Origin: SIG622 sp045604705
Lineage (GTDB): Bacteria; Bacillota; Clostridia; Oscillospirales; CAG-382
Length of the DNA: 14,358 bases
Assembly (NCBI GenBank): GCA_045604705.1
Contig: JAZUOO010000026.1
Location: 1 to 14,358, forward strand
Direction of reading: 5' to 3'
Below are positions 1-6,864 of this stretch, one piece after another. The first letter of the stretch is position 1. Each line of letters starts with the position of its first letter. The position numbers were made by a program, and so were the translations under genes. Below the pieces are notes generated by a model that saw only the letters and a list, made by a program, of their open reading frames with translations, had not been told where the DNA came from and did no database searches.

Positions 1-179
1 ACGAGTGCTCCTTCGCCACCGTCTAAGTACTGTTTTGTCCATTTGTGAATTTGTGCATTGTATATGCCTGTTTCGCGTTCTAAGCTCAACAGGCTTTCTC
101 CGTTTAGGTTACGCAAAACTAATGCTAATTTTTCTTCTTTACTATGGTGTGTATTTGTTCCACCTTTTGGTCTTCCCAT
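1..179 (-). CDS. IS3/IS150-type transposase, helix-turn-helix subunit (partial, 5' part)
   Basis: Only the first 59 or so codons are in the window; the gene continues past the left edge. The protein begins MGRPKGGTNTHHSKEEKLAL and contains LSLERETGIYNAQIHKWTKQY. This is the layout of the N-terminal helix-turn-helix domain of OrfA proteins of IS3-family elements, where residues about 15-50 bind the element ends. In that family OrfA and the DDE-bearing OrfB are made by programmed frameshifting, but OrfB is outside the window. The start is supported by an AAGGGG ribosome binding site about 9 bases upstream (186-196). A possible -10 (TATACT) lies at 201-206 on the minus strand, just inside the hairpin at 215-251. 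Whether the element is intact cannot be told from here. Family call fairly sure; subgroup uncertain. Confidence 0.72.
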   Translation of the reverse strand, partial: MGRPKGGTNTHHSKEEKLALVLRNLNGESLLSLERETGIYNAQIHKWTKQYLDGGEGAL

Positions 180-210
180 AAATCTCAACCCCTTTTCTTT
201 AGTATAGCAT

Positions 211-251
211 AAAAAATGATGGTAGACACTTTTTTTGTGTCTACCATCATT
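211..251 (-). terminator. Perfect 15-bp hairpin with T-run at the insertion-sequence edge, pointing into the transposase
   Basis: Arms 215-229 and 237-251 are exact reverse complements (15 bp), with a 7-base homopolymer loop at 230-236. On the minus strand the right arm is followed by six T, giving an intrinsic-terminator shape. It lies 32 bp upstream of the transposase start. It would stop transcripts entering from the rplJL side, which run in the same direction. It may also be the terminal inverted repeat of the element. The exact element boundary is not determined. Confidence 0.7.
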
Positions 252-479
252 ATATCACTTCATACAACTTGCTCCTTTTTTATTTTCCATTGTGAACTCA
301 TAAAAAATGAATAAAATATCAATTATACACACCAATACTTATCTCGTACAGAGACTTATAATAAATATTGATGATTTCCCCGTGTATGATTTCGTCTTTG
401 CTTTTGTCTGCCTGTGATGTTAATGTTTTCTACGGTGGGATTTCAGTTTTTTCCGAGTCTTGTGCTTCCTTTGAAATAC
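252..479. other. Intergenic stretch without a recognisable gene
   Basis: AT-rich DNA between the insertion-sequence edge and the decayed cysteine-cluster gene. Minus-strand reading shows short open runs (about 37 codons) that resemble nothing I know. This could be the eroded 3' part of the neighbouring pseudogene, but I see no family motif that shows it. Confidence 0.4.
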
Positions 480-668
480 TCAAAGCGATGCAGTACGCAT
501 TTTGTAGTCCAGGCAGTTTCTAAGGTCTGGACTTGCATCAGTTTCCAAAGGAGTATAATAGTTTTTCATATTCAGTGTGACAAGCCATCCTTCGTAGCGG
601 ACGGTACGCATTCCCACCGTTCTGCACTTGAAATCGTAATAATAATCTGGGACATGATATACTTCATG
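480..668 (-). pseudogene. Decayed N-terminus of a FliB/YkgJ-like cysteine-cluster protein
   Basis: An open frame of 62 codons ending in TGA reads VYHVPDYYYDFKC, then VRYEGWLVTLNM, then SPDLRNCLDYKMR. From memory, clostridial proteins annotated as flagellin lysine-N-methylase (FliB-like) or YkgJ-family cysteine-cluster proteins begin with VPDYY..FKC, then a CxxCR..CC.GW block, then a SP.LR..LD segment. Spacing matches without gaps, but the cysteines of the CxxCR..CC block are replaced (M, R and Y instead), so the iron-sulfur/zinc-type cluster could not form. An ATG lies at the expected start (around 667), but one base out of frame and without a ribosome binding site. The frame stops after about 60 residues, whereas relatives run to several hundred. 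It sits between the rplL terminator and an insertion sequence. Identification is by motif only. Confidence 0.5.
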
Positions 669-737
669 TTATTTGTAATTTACAAAAACATTGCCCTTTA
701 AAAGTTTTGAAAAATATTTTGGAAGCAGAAAAGTAAC

Positions 738-766
738 AAAAAAGGACACCTCGCAATGAGATGCCC
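738..766 (-). terminator. Rho-independent terminator of the rplJ-rplL operon
   Basis: On the minus strand a 9-bp stem (arms 758-766 and 744-752, including G-T pairs) with a 5-base loop is followed by six T (738-743). It lies 23 bp after the rplL stop and ends the operon, so no readthrough into an rpoB gene is expected here. Confidence 0.85.
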
Positions 767-789
767 ATTTTCTATTACTTTGTAAATTA

Positions 790-1173
790 TTACTTGATTG
801 TAACCTTAGCGCCTGCGCCTTCGAGCTGAGTCTTAAGAGCTTCAGCGTCTTCCTTGGAAACGCCTTCCTTAAGTACCTTGGGAGCGCCTTCAACGAGGTC
901 TTTCGCTTCCTTAAGTCCGAGACCTGTGATTTCACGAACAACCTTGATAACGTTGAGCTTGGAAGCACCTGCTTCTGTGAGTTCAACATCAAATTCTGTC
1001 TTTTCAGCTGCTGCTGCGGGAGCATCACCTGCTGCGCCGGGAGCTGCTGCAACTGCAACGGGAGCTGCGGATACACCGAATTCTTCTTCGATTGCCTTTA
1101 CGAGATCTGCGAGTTCAAGAATAGTAAGAGCCTTGATTTCTTCAAGGATAGCAAGAGACTTTTCTGTAGCCAT
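790..1173 (-). CDS. rplL: 50S ribosomal protein L7/L12
   Basis: 127 residues, normal for the family. The N-terminal dimerisation and L10-binding helices cover about 1-33. A flexible Ala/Pro/Gly-rich hinge follows (about 36-58), then the C-terminal domain with VIKVVREITGLGLKEAKDLVE, which recruits translation factors (IF2, EF-Tu, EF-G, release factors) to the GTPase centre. A GGAGG ribosome binding site (1182-1186) precedes the ATG by about 8 bases. It is the second gene of the rplJ-rplL operon, 126 bp after rplJ, and a terminator follows. The C-terminal half is alanine-rich as usual. Identification is certain. Confidence 0.98.
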   Translation of the reverse strand: MATEKSLAILEEIKALTILELADLVKAIEEEFGVSAAPVAVAAAPGAAGDAPAAAAEKTEFDVELTEAGASKLNVIKVVREITGLGLKEAKDLVEGAPKVLKEGVSKEDAEALKTQLEGAGAKVTIK

Positions 1174-1299
1174 TTTAATAATCCTCCAAATTCAATAATT
1201 TTAGTTGGTGTCATTGCACCTTGATGACTTGCATCACTTTAGTTTTTCACACCTGTTTGTGTGAGAGACGCCCTGATATATCGGGCAAAAGTATTACGC

Positions 1300-1821
1300 T
1301 TACGCTTCTGCAGGTGCTTCTGCGGGAGCTTCGCCGCTCTTGTCGACGATTGCCTGAAGAGCAATAGCAAGACCGTAAAGCGGGGACTGGATGGAACCGA
1401 GCATCTTTGCGATGAGTCCTTCCTTGCCGGGGATAGCTGCGAGAGCTTCGATTTCAGCAACGTCAATTACTCTGCCGTCGATGAAGCCTGCTTTAACCGT
1501 AAAGCTTTCATTATCCTTTGCGTACTTGCAGAGAATCTTTGCGGGAGCAACAGCGTCGGAAGACATGGCAAGAGCTGTCATACCTTCAAGAACGTTGTCA
1601 AAGCCTTCGAGACCTGCTTCGGCAGCTGCCTTTCTGATGTAGGTGTTCTTGATTACTCTGTAATCTACACCTGCTTCACGAAGAGACTTTCTGAGCTTTG
1701 TGTCTTCTTCTACTGTGATACCGCAGTAGTTTACTAGAACACCGCTTTCTGCGTTCTTCATGGACTCAACGAGTTCTGCAAGCATGGCCTGCTTCTGTTC
1801 GAGAATCTTTGCACTTGGCAT
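1300..1821 (-). CDS. rplJ: 50S ribosomal protein L10
   Basis: 173 residues. L10 anchors L7/L12 dimers to 23S rRNA and forms the base of the ribosomal stalk. Recognisable L10 features are KNTYIRKA near residue 60, the central GFIDGRV segment, and the C-terminal helix that binds L7/L12 dimers, followed by an Ala/Pro/Glu tail (APAEAPAEA). I place the start at the ATG at 1821. A longer frame could begin at a GTG four codons upstream (1833), but that GTG overlaps the AGGAGGTG ribosome binding site (1831-1838), which is 9 bases before the ATG. Expression is likely controlled by the L10 leader and attenuator upstream, through which the L10-L12 complex represses its own synthesis. Confidence 0.97.
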   Translation of the reverse strand: MPSAKILEQKQAMLAELVESMKNAESGVLVNYCGITVEEDTKLRKSLREAGVDYRVIKNTYIRKAAAEAGLEGFDNVLEGMTALAMSSDAVAPAKILCKYAKDNESFTVKAGFIDGRVIDVAEIEALAAIPGKEGLIAKMLGSIQSPLYGLAIALQAIVDKSGEAPAEAPAEA

Positions 1822-1847
1822 TTTGTGTTTCACCTCCTGTAATATTT

Positions 1848-1866
1848 CGTAGGTTCGTGACCTACG
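1848..1866 (-). promoter_or_regulatory. Hairpin just before the rplJ ribosome binding site
   Basis: Arms 1848-1854 and 1860-1866 are a perfect 7-bp inverted repeat with a 5-base loop. It ends 10 bp upstream of the AGGAGGTG of rplJ and downstream of the attenuator. It may stabilise the processed mRNA or influence initiation. No known family is assigned. Confidence 0.5.
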
Positions 1867-1900
1867 ATTGCGGTTGACGGAAGGATTGACACATTATAAT

Positions 1901-1937
1901 ATAAAAATTGCCCTGCGACCAAATGAGCACAGAGCAA
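1901..1937 (-). terminator. Attenuator terminator in the rplJ leader
   Basis: On the minus strand a 10-bp stem (arms 1928-1937 and 1908-1917, two G-T pairs) with a 10-base loop is followed by TTTTTATATT (1898-1907). It lies between the L10-binding element and rplJ. In Firmicutes, binding of L10-L12 to the leader is thought to favour such a terminator, giving feedback on stalk protein synthesis. The competing antiterminator was not resolved by eye. Confidence 0.8.
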
Positions 1938-1966
1938 GCAATACACAAATATCATGTCAATGCTTT

Positions 1967-2027
1967 CCTCGGCAGGCGGTCTGAATTCCAAACCGTTAGA
2001 GCGTTTAGCAACCTGCTTTCTTAGGTC
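1967..2027 (-). ncRNA. L10 leader (L10-L12 binding RNA element)
   Basis: On the minus strand the element reads ACCTAAGAAAGCAGG, a variable arm, then CCTGCCGAGG. These ends match the conserved core of the Firmicutes L10 leader as I remember it: a GCAGG/CCTGC stem flanked by a GA-rich kink-turn-like bulge. It starts about 10 bases after the promoter -10 box and precedes the attenuator. It acts in the mRNA as the binding site for the L10-(L12)4 complex. Confidence 0.85.
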
Positions 2028-2036
2028 AACATACGA

Positions 2037-2065
2037 ATTATATCACTATACTTTTTATTTGTCAA
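2037..2065 (-). promoter_or_regulatory. Sigma-A promoter of rplJ-rplL
   Basis: TTGACA (2060-2065) and TATAAT (2037-2042) are both consensus, with a 17-bp spacer. It drives the leader, rplJ and rplL. It lies 42 bp after the stop codon of the TepA-like gene, so the ribosomal operon has its own strong start. Confidence 0.92.
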
Positions 2066-2107
2066 GAGATTTTTTTATTGTTTACATTTTGTTTCAAAAC
2101 AGTCGAT

Positions 2108-2923
2108 TTATTTCTTTTTACGTTTTCCCTTTTTCTTTTCCCTGACAAGCTGCTTGAGACATTCCATTGCATCCGCAAGTCCCCCAACGGAGTCTATAAG
2201 TCCTATATCAACCGCTTTTTCACCGTCAATTACGCTACCCACATCTGTTGCTATTTCATCTGTCTCCATCATCAGCTCAAGCAGCTTTGATTTTTCGGAT
2301 TTTGAATGGGCTACTATGAAATTGAGTATTCTGTCCTGCATTTTGGAAAAATAGGTGAAGGACTGCGGTACGCCTATAACAAGTCCGTTCATCCGCACCG
2401 GATGCAAAGTCATTGTGGCAGATGGAACAATAAATGATTTATCCGCACATACGGCGAGAGGAACGCCTATTGAGTGTCCTCCGCCGAGGACAAGTGAAAC
2501 ACTGGGCTTTGACATTCCGGCAACCGTTTCGGCTATGGCAAGTCCCGCTTCAACATCACCGCCGACAGTGTTCAGAAGAAGCAGAAGTCCGTCTATGTCG
2601 CTTCTGTCCTCAATTCCGACGAGCTGTGGAAGAATGTGTTCGTATTTTGTTGTTTTGGATTGGGGTGAAAGAGCTTGATGTCCCTCAACCTGACCTGCGA
2701 TTATTATTGTGTGGATTGAAATGTCACCGTTTTTTGTGGTTATACTTCCCGTATCCTCAATGTTGGAAAATTGGGCAGAATTTTTGTCGGCGATGTTTTT
2801 TTCTTCGTCAGAGTTTTTGTCTTCGGTTTGTTCATCGGCATTGCTGCCATAGTCCTTTTCAGGTTGTTCTTCCTCTCGGTTCATGCCTTGATTCTGTAAT
2901 TTATTATGTTCTGATTTGTTCAT
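2108..2923 (-). CDS. ClpP-family serine protease, TepA-like
   Basis: 271 residues from the preferred ATG at 2923, which has an AAGGGG site about 8 bases upstream; a longer in-frame start at 2989 lacks such support. Residues about 16-50 are acidic and low-complexity, probably disordered. The ClpP fold follows (about 70-255): the segment LLLNTVGGDVEAGLAIAETV, the nucleophile in GGGHSIGVPLA (Ser151) and MTLHPVR (His174), then GLIDSVGGLADAM near the end. The protein closes with a Lys/Arg tail (KKKGKRKKK). There is no signal peptide or membrane helix, so it is probably cytoplasmic or membrane-peripheral. Bacillus TepA/YmfB was linked to presecretory protein handling; a role here is inferred. It is a single gene between the apeB-operon terminator and the rplJ promoter. 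Confidence 0.85.
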   Translation of the reverse strand: MNKSEHNKLQNQGMNREEEQPEKDYGSNADEQTEDKNSDEEKNIADKNSAQFSNIEDTGSITTKNGDISIHTIIIAGQVEGHQALSPQSKTTKYEHILPQLVGIEDRSDIDGLLLLLNTVGGDVEAGLAIAETVAGMSKPSVSLVLGGGHSIGVPLAVCADKSFIVPSATMTLHPVRMNGLVIGVPQSFTYFSKMQDRILNFIVAHSKSEKSKLLELMMETDEIATDVGSVIDGEKAVDIGLIDSVGGLADAMECLKQLVREKKKGKRKKK

Positions 2924-2996
2924 TTGGGTACCCCTTTTTGGGAGAAATGTCTCCGTATTTTTGAGTATTTTACCCAAATTACCAAACACTATTCAT

Positions 2997-3026
2997 AAAA
3001 AATCCCCGGCAGTCTAAACCACCGGG
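2997..3026 (-). terminator. Terminator of the DUF951-prfA-apeB operon
   Basis: On the minus strand an 8-bp stem (arms 3019-3026 and 3005-3012, with GC core CCCGG/CCGGG and two G-T pairs) with a 6-base loop is followed by GATTTTTT. It lies 40 bp after the apeB stop and 74 bp before the TepA-like start, separating the two units. Confidence 0.85.
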
Positions 3027-3036
3027 AAATCTTGAA

Positions 3037-3057
3037 TTTTGCACTTTGCATTTTGCA
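3037..3057 (-). repeat. Three tandem heptamers (TGCAAAA-like)
   Basis: On the plus strand TTTTGCA, CTTTGCA and TTTTGCA follow one another without a gap, between the apeB stop and the operon terminator. They differ at one base. Function unknown; possibly a fragment of a dispersed intergenic repeat. Confidence 0.6.
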
Positions 3058-3065
3058 TTGTTTTT

Positions 3066-4469
3066 TTATCTCATAAAAAACGCCGTAAACGCCTTATGTG
3101 TCATATAAACGTCCATCTTTGAAACAACCTCAAAGGGAGCGTGCATGGAAAGTACGGGAACACCGACGTCAATTGTATCAACATCCATTTCAGAGATATA
3201 CTTTGCAACCGTTCCTCCGCCTCCGACGTCTACCCTGCCCAGTTCCGCCGTCTGCCAAAGGATGTTTTCCTTGTCAAAGATATTTCTTACTTCGCCGCAA
3301 AATTCCGCACTTGCATCGTTGGTGCCGCTTTTACCGCCGCTTCCGGTGAATTTTGTCACTACTACGCCCTTATTGATAAAGCAGGCGTTTCTTGATTCGT
3401 ATGCTTCACCGAAATTGGGATCAAAGCAAGCGTTAACGTCTGCAGAAAGGCACTTGGAGTTTGCCATCATCTGTCTGTAGTTTGCACCACTTGCTTCGCA
3501 TATTTCCCAGAGCATATTCTTGAATGCGTGAGTTTTCATGCCGGTATTACCGTCGCTGCCTGTTTCTTCTTTATCGGCAAGAATTGTAACAACCGTTTTT
3601 TTGGGGGTAAGCTTTGCTGCTTCAAGAGTTGCGGTGATAATAGGATATGCACACACCTTATCATCGTGACCGTATGCGATAATCATGCTTCTGTCAAAGC
3701 CGAGGTCACGGGACTTGCCTGCAGGCACAAGACACAGCTCTGCAGAAAGGAAATCCTTTTCGGTGATGCCGTATTTTTCGTTGAGAATAGCAAGCACATT
3801 TAGCTTTATCTTATCGGACACCTTTTCATCATCAAATGGACGGGAACCTACAAGAATATTAAGCTTTTCTGCATCTATTGTTTTTGAAACAGGTCTTGAG
3901 CTGTCTCTGTCAAGGTGAGGAAGCAGGTCATTTATGCAGAATACCGGGTCTTCATCGGATTCGCCAACACATACATTTACCACCTCTCCATCAGCCTTTA
4001 CCATAACGCCGTGGATGGCAAGAGGGAGTGAAGTCCACTGATATTTCTTAATACCACCGTAGTAGTGGGTTTTAAAATATGCCATGCCGCCGTCCTCGTA
4101 AAGGGGATTCTGTTTGAGGTCTATTCTGGGGCTGTCGATGTGTGCAGCGGCTATACTTACGCCCTTTGAAAGACTGTCTGTACCGAATACTATCAGATAG
4201 ATTGCTTTGCCTCTGTTATTGAAATACACCTTATCCCCTGCTTTATAAACCTTACCATACTCGAACTTTTCAAAGCCGCAGCCCTCTGCTATCTTTACCG
4301 CAACCGCAGTTGCTTCCCTTTCGGTTTTTGCACTGTCAAGAAATTTTTTATAGTCTTCGCAGTATGTGTATGCCTTGTCGCATTCTTCCGCGTTTATTAC
4401 TTCATATGCGTTTTTCTTTTCCATAAAGAGCTGTTCACGAAGCTCCTCACCTCTGGTCTTTTCCGACAT
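3066..4469 (-). CDS. M18 family zinc aminopeptidase
   Basis: 467 residues from the ATG at 4469, typical for bacterial M18 enzymes. It removes N-terminal residues, often acidic or neutral, from peptides in the cytoplasm using two zinc ions. Ligand and catalytic motifs are in order: AAHIDSPR (His110), YGHDDK (Asp270), ADKEETGS (Glu301/Glu302), SADVNA (Asp344) and SMHAPFE (His443). GGGGTVAKY, shared by the family, is also present. No signal peptide is visible. A GTG three codons upstream (4478) is an alternative start; neither has a strong ribosome binding site. It is the last gene of the prfA operon, 36 bp after the transglycosylase gene, with a terminator 40 bp downstream. The closest named relative is probably apeA/apeB, but I do not choose between them. 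Confidence 0.93.
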   Translation of the reverse strand: MSEKTRGEELREQLFMEKKNAYEVINAEECDKAYTYCEDYKKFLDSAKTEREATAVAVKIAEGCGFEKFEYGKVYKAGDKVYFNNRGKAIYLIVFGTDSLSKGVSIAAAHIDSPRIDLKQNPLYEDGGMAYFKTHYYGGIKKYQWTSLPLAIHGVMVKADGEVVNVCVGESDEDPVFCINDLLPHLDRDSSRPVSKTIDAEKLNILVGSRPFDDEKVSDKIKLNVLAILNEKYGITEKDFLSAELCLVPAGKSRDLGFDRSMIIAYGHDDKVCAYPIITATLEAAKLTPKKTVVTILADKEETGSDGNTGMKTHAFKNMLWEICEASGANYRQMMANSKCLSADVNACFDPNFGEAYESRNACFINKGVVVTKFTGSGGKSGTNDASAEFCGEVRNIFDKENILWQTAELGRVDVGGGGTVAKYISEMDVDTIDVGVPVLSMHAPFEVVSKMDVYMTHKAFTAFFMR

Positions 4470-4505
4470 TTCAGTCACTCACTTTCTTTTATATAAATTT
4501 GATAT

Positions 4506-5093
4506 TTACGCTTCTTTTGCCGATTCTGCAGCTTCTTCCTTATCTTCAGCAATCAGCTTTGAATATACCGTTCTTGCCTGTGAAACTCTCTCGACGTAGT
4601 TTCTTGTTTCCTTGAAAGGAATGTTGTAAAGTCTTCCGTCCACACCGATTTCGGGATCGTCAAGCCATCCGTCAACTCTGCCGTAACCTGCGTTGTATGC
4701 AGCGTATACCGTTTCCCAAACTCCGTATCTTGAATAGAGATAGCTCAGATAGTATGTCCCGTATTTTATACTTATTTTCGGGTCGTACAAAAGACTTTCA
4801 TTATATTCTTCACCGAGTCGTCTGCAAAGATCCTCAAAGGTCGCCGGCAACATCTGCATAAGACCTACCGCACCGCCGGAAGATTTTGCGTCTGTCTCAA
4901 AGGAGCTTTCACATTTTATTACCGCATATATTATCTCTTCGGGTACTCCGTATTCCTCAGAGTACTGACTGACATATTCGCTGTATTTCATCGGGTGCGT
5001 GACTTTCTCTATATAGTCCTCCATAAAACTCCAGGAAAATCCCACACCTACCGATACAAGTATTATGATTATAAAGACAATTACTTTTTTCAC
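4506..5093 (-). CDS. Lytic transglycosylase, SLT domain, membrane-anchored
   Basis: 195 residues. It cleaves the glycan strand of peptidoglycan between MurNAc and GlcNAc outside the membrane. Residues about 4-23 form one hydrophobic helix (VIVFIIIILVSVGVGFSWSF), a signal anchor without a clear cleavage or lipobox site. The SLT domain covers about 38-170, with the catalytic glutamate in KCESSF (Glu62), GLMQMLPAT (77-85) and AAYNAG (131-136). The tail is Glu/Ala-rich. The start is GTG: a TAA stop lies directly before it in frame and no ATG fits upstream. The nearest ribosome binding site (AAAGG) is about 13 bases away, so initiation may be weak. It sits between coaE and the aminopeptidase gene in one operon. 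Confidence 0.92.
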   Translation of the reverse strand: MKKVIVFIIIILVSVGVGFSWSFMEDYIEKVTHPMKYSEYVSQYSEEYGVPEEIIYAVIKCESSFETDAKSSGGAVGLMQMLPATFEDLCRRLGEEYNESLLYDPKISIKYGTYYLSYLYSRYGVWETVYAAYNAGYGRVDGWLDDPEIGVDGRLYNIPFKETRNYVERVSQARTVYSKLIAEDKEEAAESAKEA

Positions 5094-5131
5094 TTAAACA
5101 AAATAACCTTTCCGAACCACTGTATTTGGGT

Positions 5132-5752
5132 TCATTCACCGTCATCAAAATATTCCTTTTTTGACATAAGCTCACGATATATTTTATCGGCGTTCTTTTT
5201 AAGTTTTTCAAGATCCCCGTTGTTATATACCGTATATTCGCATCTTTCTTTGAAAAAGTCGTCACTGTTCTGGCTCTGGATTCTTGCCATGACTTGTTCC
5301 TTTGTTATACCGTCCCGATTCATTATGCGCTCGGCTCTGATTTCTTTGTCTGCAAGAACACAAAGCTTGAAATTGCAATAAAAGTCCGCACCCGCATCAA
5401 AAAGCTGTGGGGCATCAATAATAACTATCTTATCGCCAGCAAGCTCTCTTTCAAACAGCCACTCTTTTATTTTTTCAATTATATACTTATGGGTTGTCTT
5501 TGTAAGAAATTCCAGTTCCTTTTTATCCGCGAACACAATTGAGGCAACCTTTTTTCTGTCCATTGTGCCATCCGGCAAGAGTATCTCTTCTCCGAAATGT
5601 GCAACGAGCTTTGAAAGGCATTCCGTTCCGGGTTCAACTACCTCTCTTGCGGTCTTATCGGTATCAAGACATTTTATTCCCATTTCACGCATTATATCGC
5701 AGAAAGCGCCCTTACCTGCACCGCTTTGTCCGGTTACTCCGAGTACCAGCAT
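5132..5752 (-). CDS. coaE: Dephospho-CoA kinase
   Basis: 206 residues, a normal length. It phosphorylates the 3'-hydroxyl of dephospho-CoA with ATP, the last step of coenzyme A synthesis in the cytoplasm. The P-loop GQSGAGKG is at 8-15. DTDKTAREVV (30-39) corresponds to the DADKIAREV substrate segment of the family, and IIDAPQLFDAG to the DVPLLFE motif. The lid/adenine region is RIMNRDGITKEQVMARIQSQ, followed by a YNNGDLEKL motif near the end. An AAAGGAT ribosome binding site lies about 10 bases before the ATG. It is 24 bp downstream of the Sua5 gene. The Q replacing the first L of PLLFE is a minor departure. Confidence 0.95.
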   Translation of the reverse strand: MLVLGVTGQSGAGKGAFCDIMREMGIKCLDTDKTAREVVEPGTECLSKLVAHFGEEILLPDGTMDRKKVASIVFADKKELEFLTKTTHKYIIEKIKEWLFERELAGDKIVIIDAPQLFDAGADFYCNFKLCVLADKEIRAERIMNRDGITKEQVMARIQSQNSDDFFKERCEYTVYNNGDLEKLKKNADKIYRELMSKKEYFDDGE

Positions 5753-5776
5753 ATTATATCAAATCCTTTTTAATAA

Positions 5777-6832
5777 TCAAAGTTTTATTACGTTAAATCC
5801 GGATGCCTTGAGAAGTCTGTTGTAGACTGCGAGATTTACGCCGTCCTTGCATTCGGGACATCTTGCCAAAACCCCCGTTATGAAAGAGCATTCATCCGTA
5901 GCTCTGAGTGCATCAAAGATGCTTCTTGCCTGCTGCATGGGATCGTCGGCTTTTCCTATTGTAAAGATATTTCTGCAGTCGGATATTTGTGATGTGTCCT
6001 CGTCATAGCATAGTATAGCGAGGTTTTCCGTTTCACAACGTTTATTTATGTAAGATATTACGTTTTCGTCACTGCCCATAACAAGGGTTACGGGATTTAC
6101 CGGTGCGTAGTGCTTATATTTCATTCCCGGAGCAGAGGCTATCTCTTCGTCGTTCATTTCCGATAGGATTGCACGGGAAATTTGTACTTGTCCGAGAAGT
6201 GATGAAAGTGTTTCAAGAGTTACTGCACCCGGACGAAGAAGTACCGGCGGATCTGTTGCAAGTGTTACAATAGTTGATTCAACACCTACATTGCAAGGAC
6301 CGCCGTCTATTATAACATCAACTTTCCCGAAAAGATCCTCAATAACGTGCTCCGCTTTTGTCGGACTTGGTCTTCCGGAAATGTTTGCACTCGGTGCGGC
6401 AATAGGTACACCTGCAAGCTCGATGAATTTTCTTGCAACAAGATTTTCGGGTACTCTGAAGCCCGCATTCGGAAGTCCTGCCGTTACCACATTTGATATA
6501 AGCGGAAATTTACGAAGTATTACCGTCAAAGGTGCAGGAAAGAGATGTGTAATCTTTGCAAAATACTTGTTTTCCTCCGCATATGCATATTTGGAGATTT
6601 CCTCTGCACTTGCAAGATGGGATATGAGCGGATTGTCCTGCGGTCTTCCCTTTACCTCAAATATTCTTTTTACAGCCTCATCGTCAAGGGCATTAGCACC
6701 AAGTCCATATACCGTTTCTGTGGGGAATGCCACAAGTCCGCCACTACGTACTACTTCTGCCGCAAGTGACAGATTCTTTATATCCTCCTCAAGACTCAGA
6801 TCCTTTGATACATACAATATTTTTGTGTCCAT
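5777..6832 (-). CDS. Threonylcarbamoyl-AMP synthase (Sua5/YwlC type)
   Basis: 351 residues, the two-domain Sua5 form rather than the short TsaC/YrdC form. It makes threonylcarbamoyl-AMP from threonine, bicarbonate and ATP, the first step of the t6A modification at A37 of ANN-decoding tRNAs. The YrdC domain (about 20-205) shows TETVYGLGANA (38-48), KGRPQDNP (61-68), APSANISGRPSPT (146-158), GVESTIV (183-189) and LRPGA (199-203). The linker APGMKYKHYAP (234-244) leads into the C-terminal Sua5 domain (to 351). A GGGAG ribosome binding site is 6 bases before the ATG. Lying 32 bp after prfA, it places a tRNA-quality gene beside a translation-termination gene, a common pairing in Firmicutes. Confidence 0.95.
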   Translation of the reverse strand: MDTKILYVSKDLSLEEDIKNLSLAAEVVRSGGLVAFPTETVYGLGANALDDEAVKRIFEVKGRPQDNPLISHLASAEEISKYAYAEENKYFAKITHLFPAPLTVILRKFPLISNVVTAGLPNAGFRVPENLVARKFIELAGVPIAAPSANISGRPSPTKAEHVIEDLFGKVDVIIDGGPCNVGVESTIVTLATDPPVLLRPGAVTLETLSSLLGQVQISRAILSEMNDEEIASAPGMKYKHYAPVNPVTLVMGSDENVISYINKRCETENLAILCYDEDTSQISDCRNIFTIGKADDPMQQARSIFDALRATDECSFITGVLARCPECKDGVNLAVYNRLLKASGFNVIKL

Positions 6833-6864
6833 AGAATACTCCCGTTAAAATTCCGTGTGTAAAA

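Noticed and set aside
854..1198. 114-codon plus-strand frame over rplL
   Set aside because: Antisense to a certain ribosomal protein gene; its Ala/Ser-rich composition mirrors rplL codons.
1822..1833. GTG start of rplJ four codons upstream
   Set aside because: The GTG is part of the AGGAGGTG ribosome binding site that serves the ATG at 1821.
1954..2145. 63-codon plus-strand frame over the rplJ leader
   Set aside because: It lies across the L10 leader and promoter on the opposite strand, without initiation signals.
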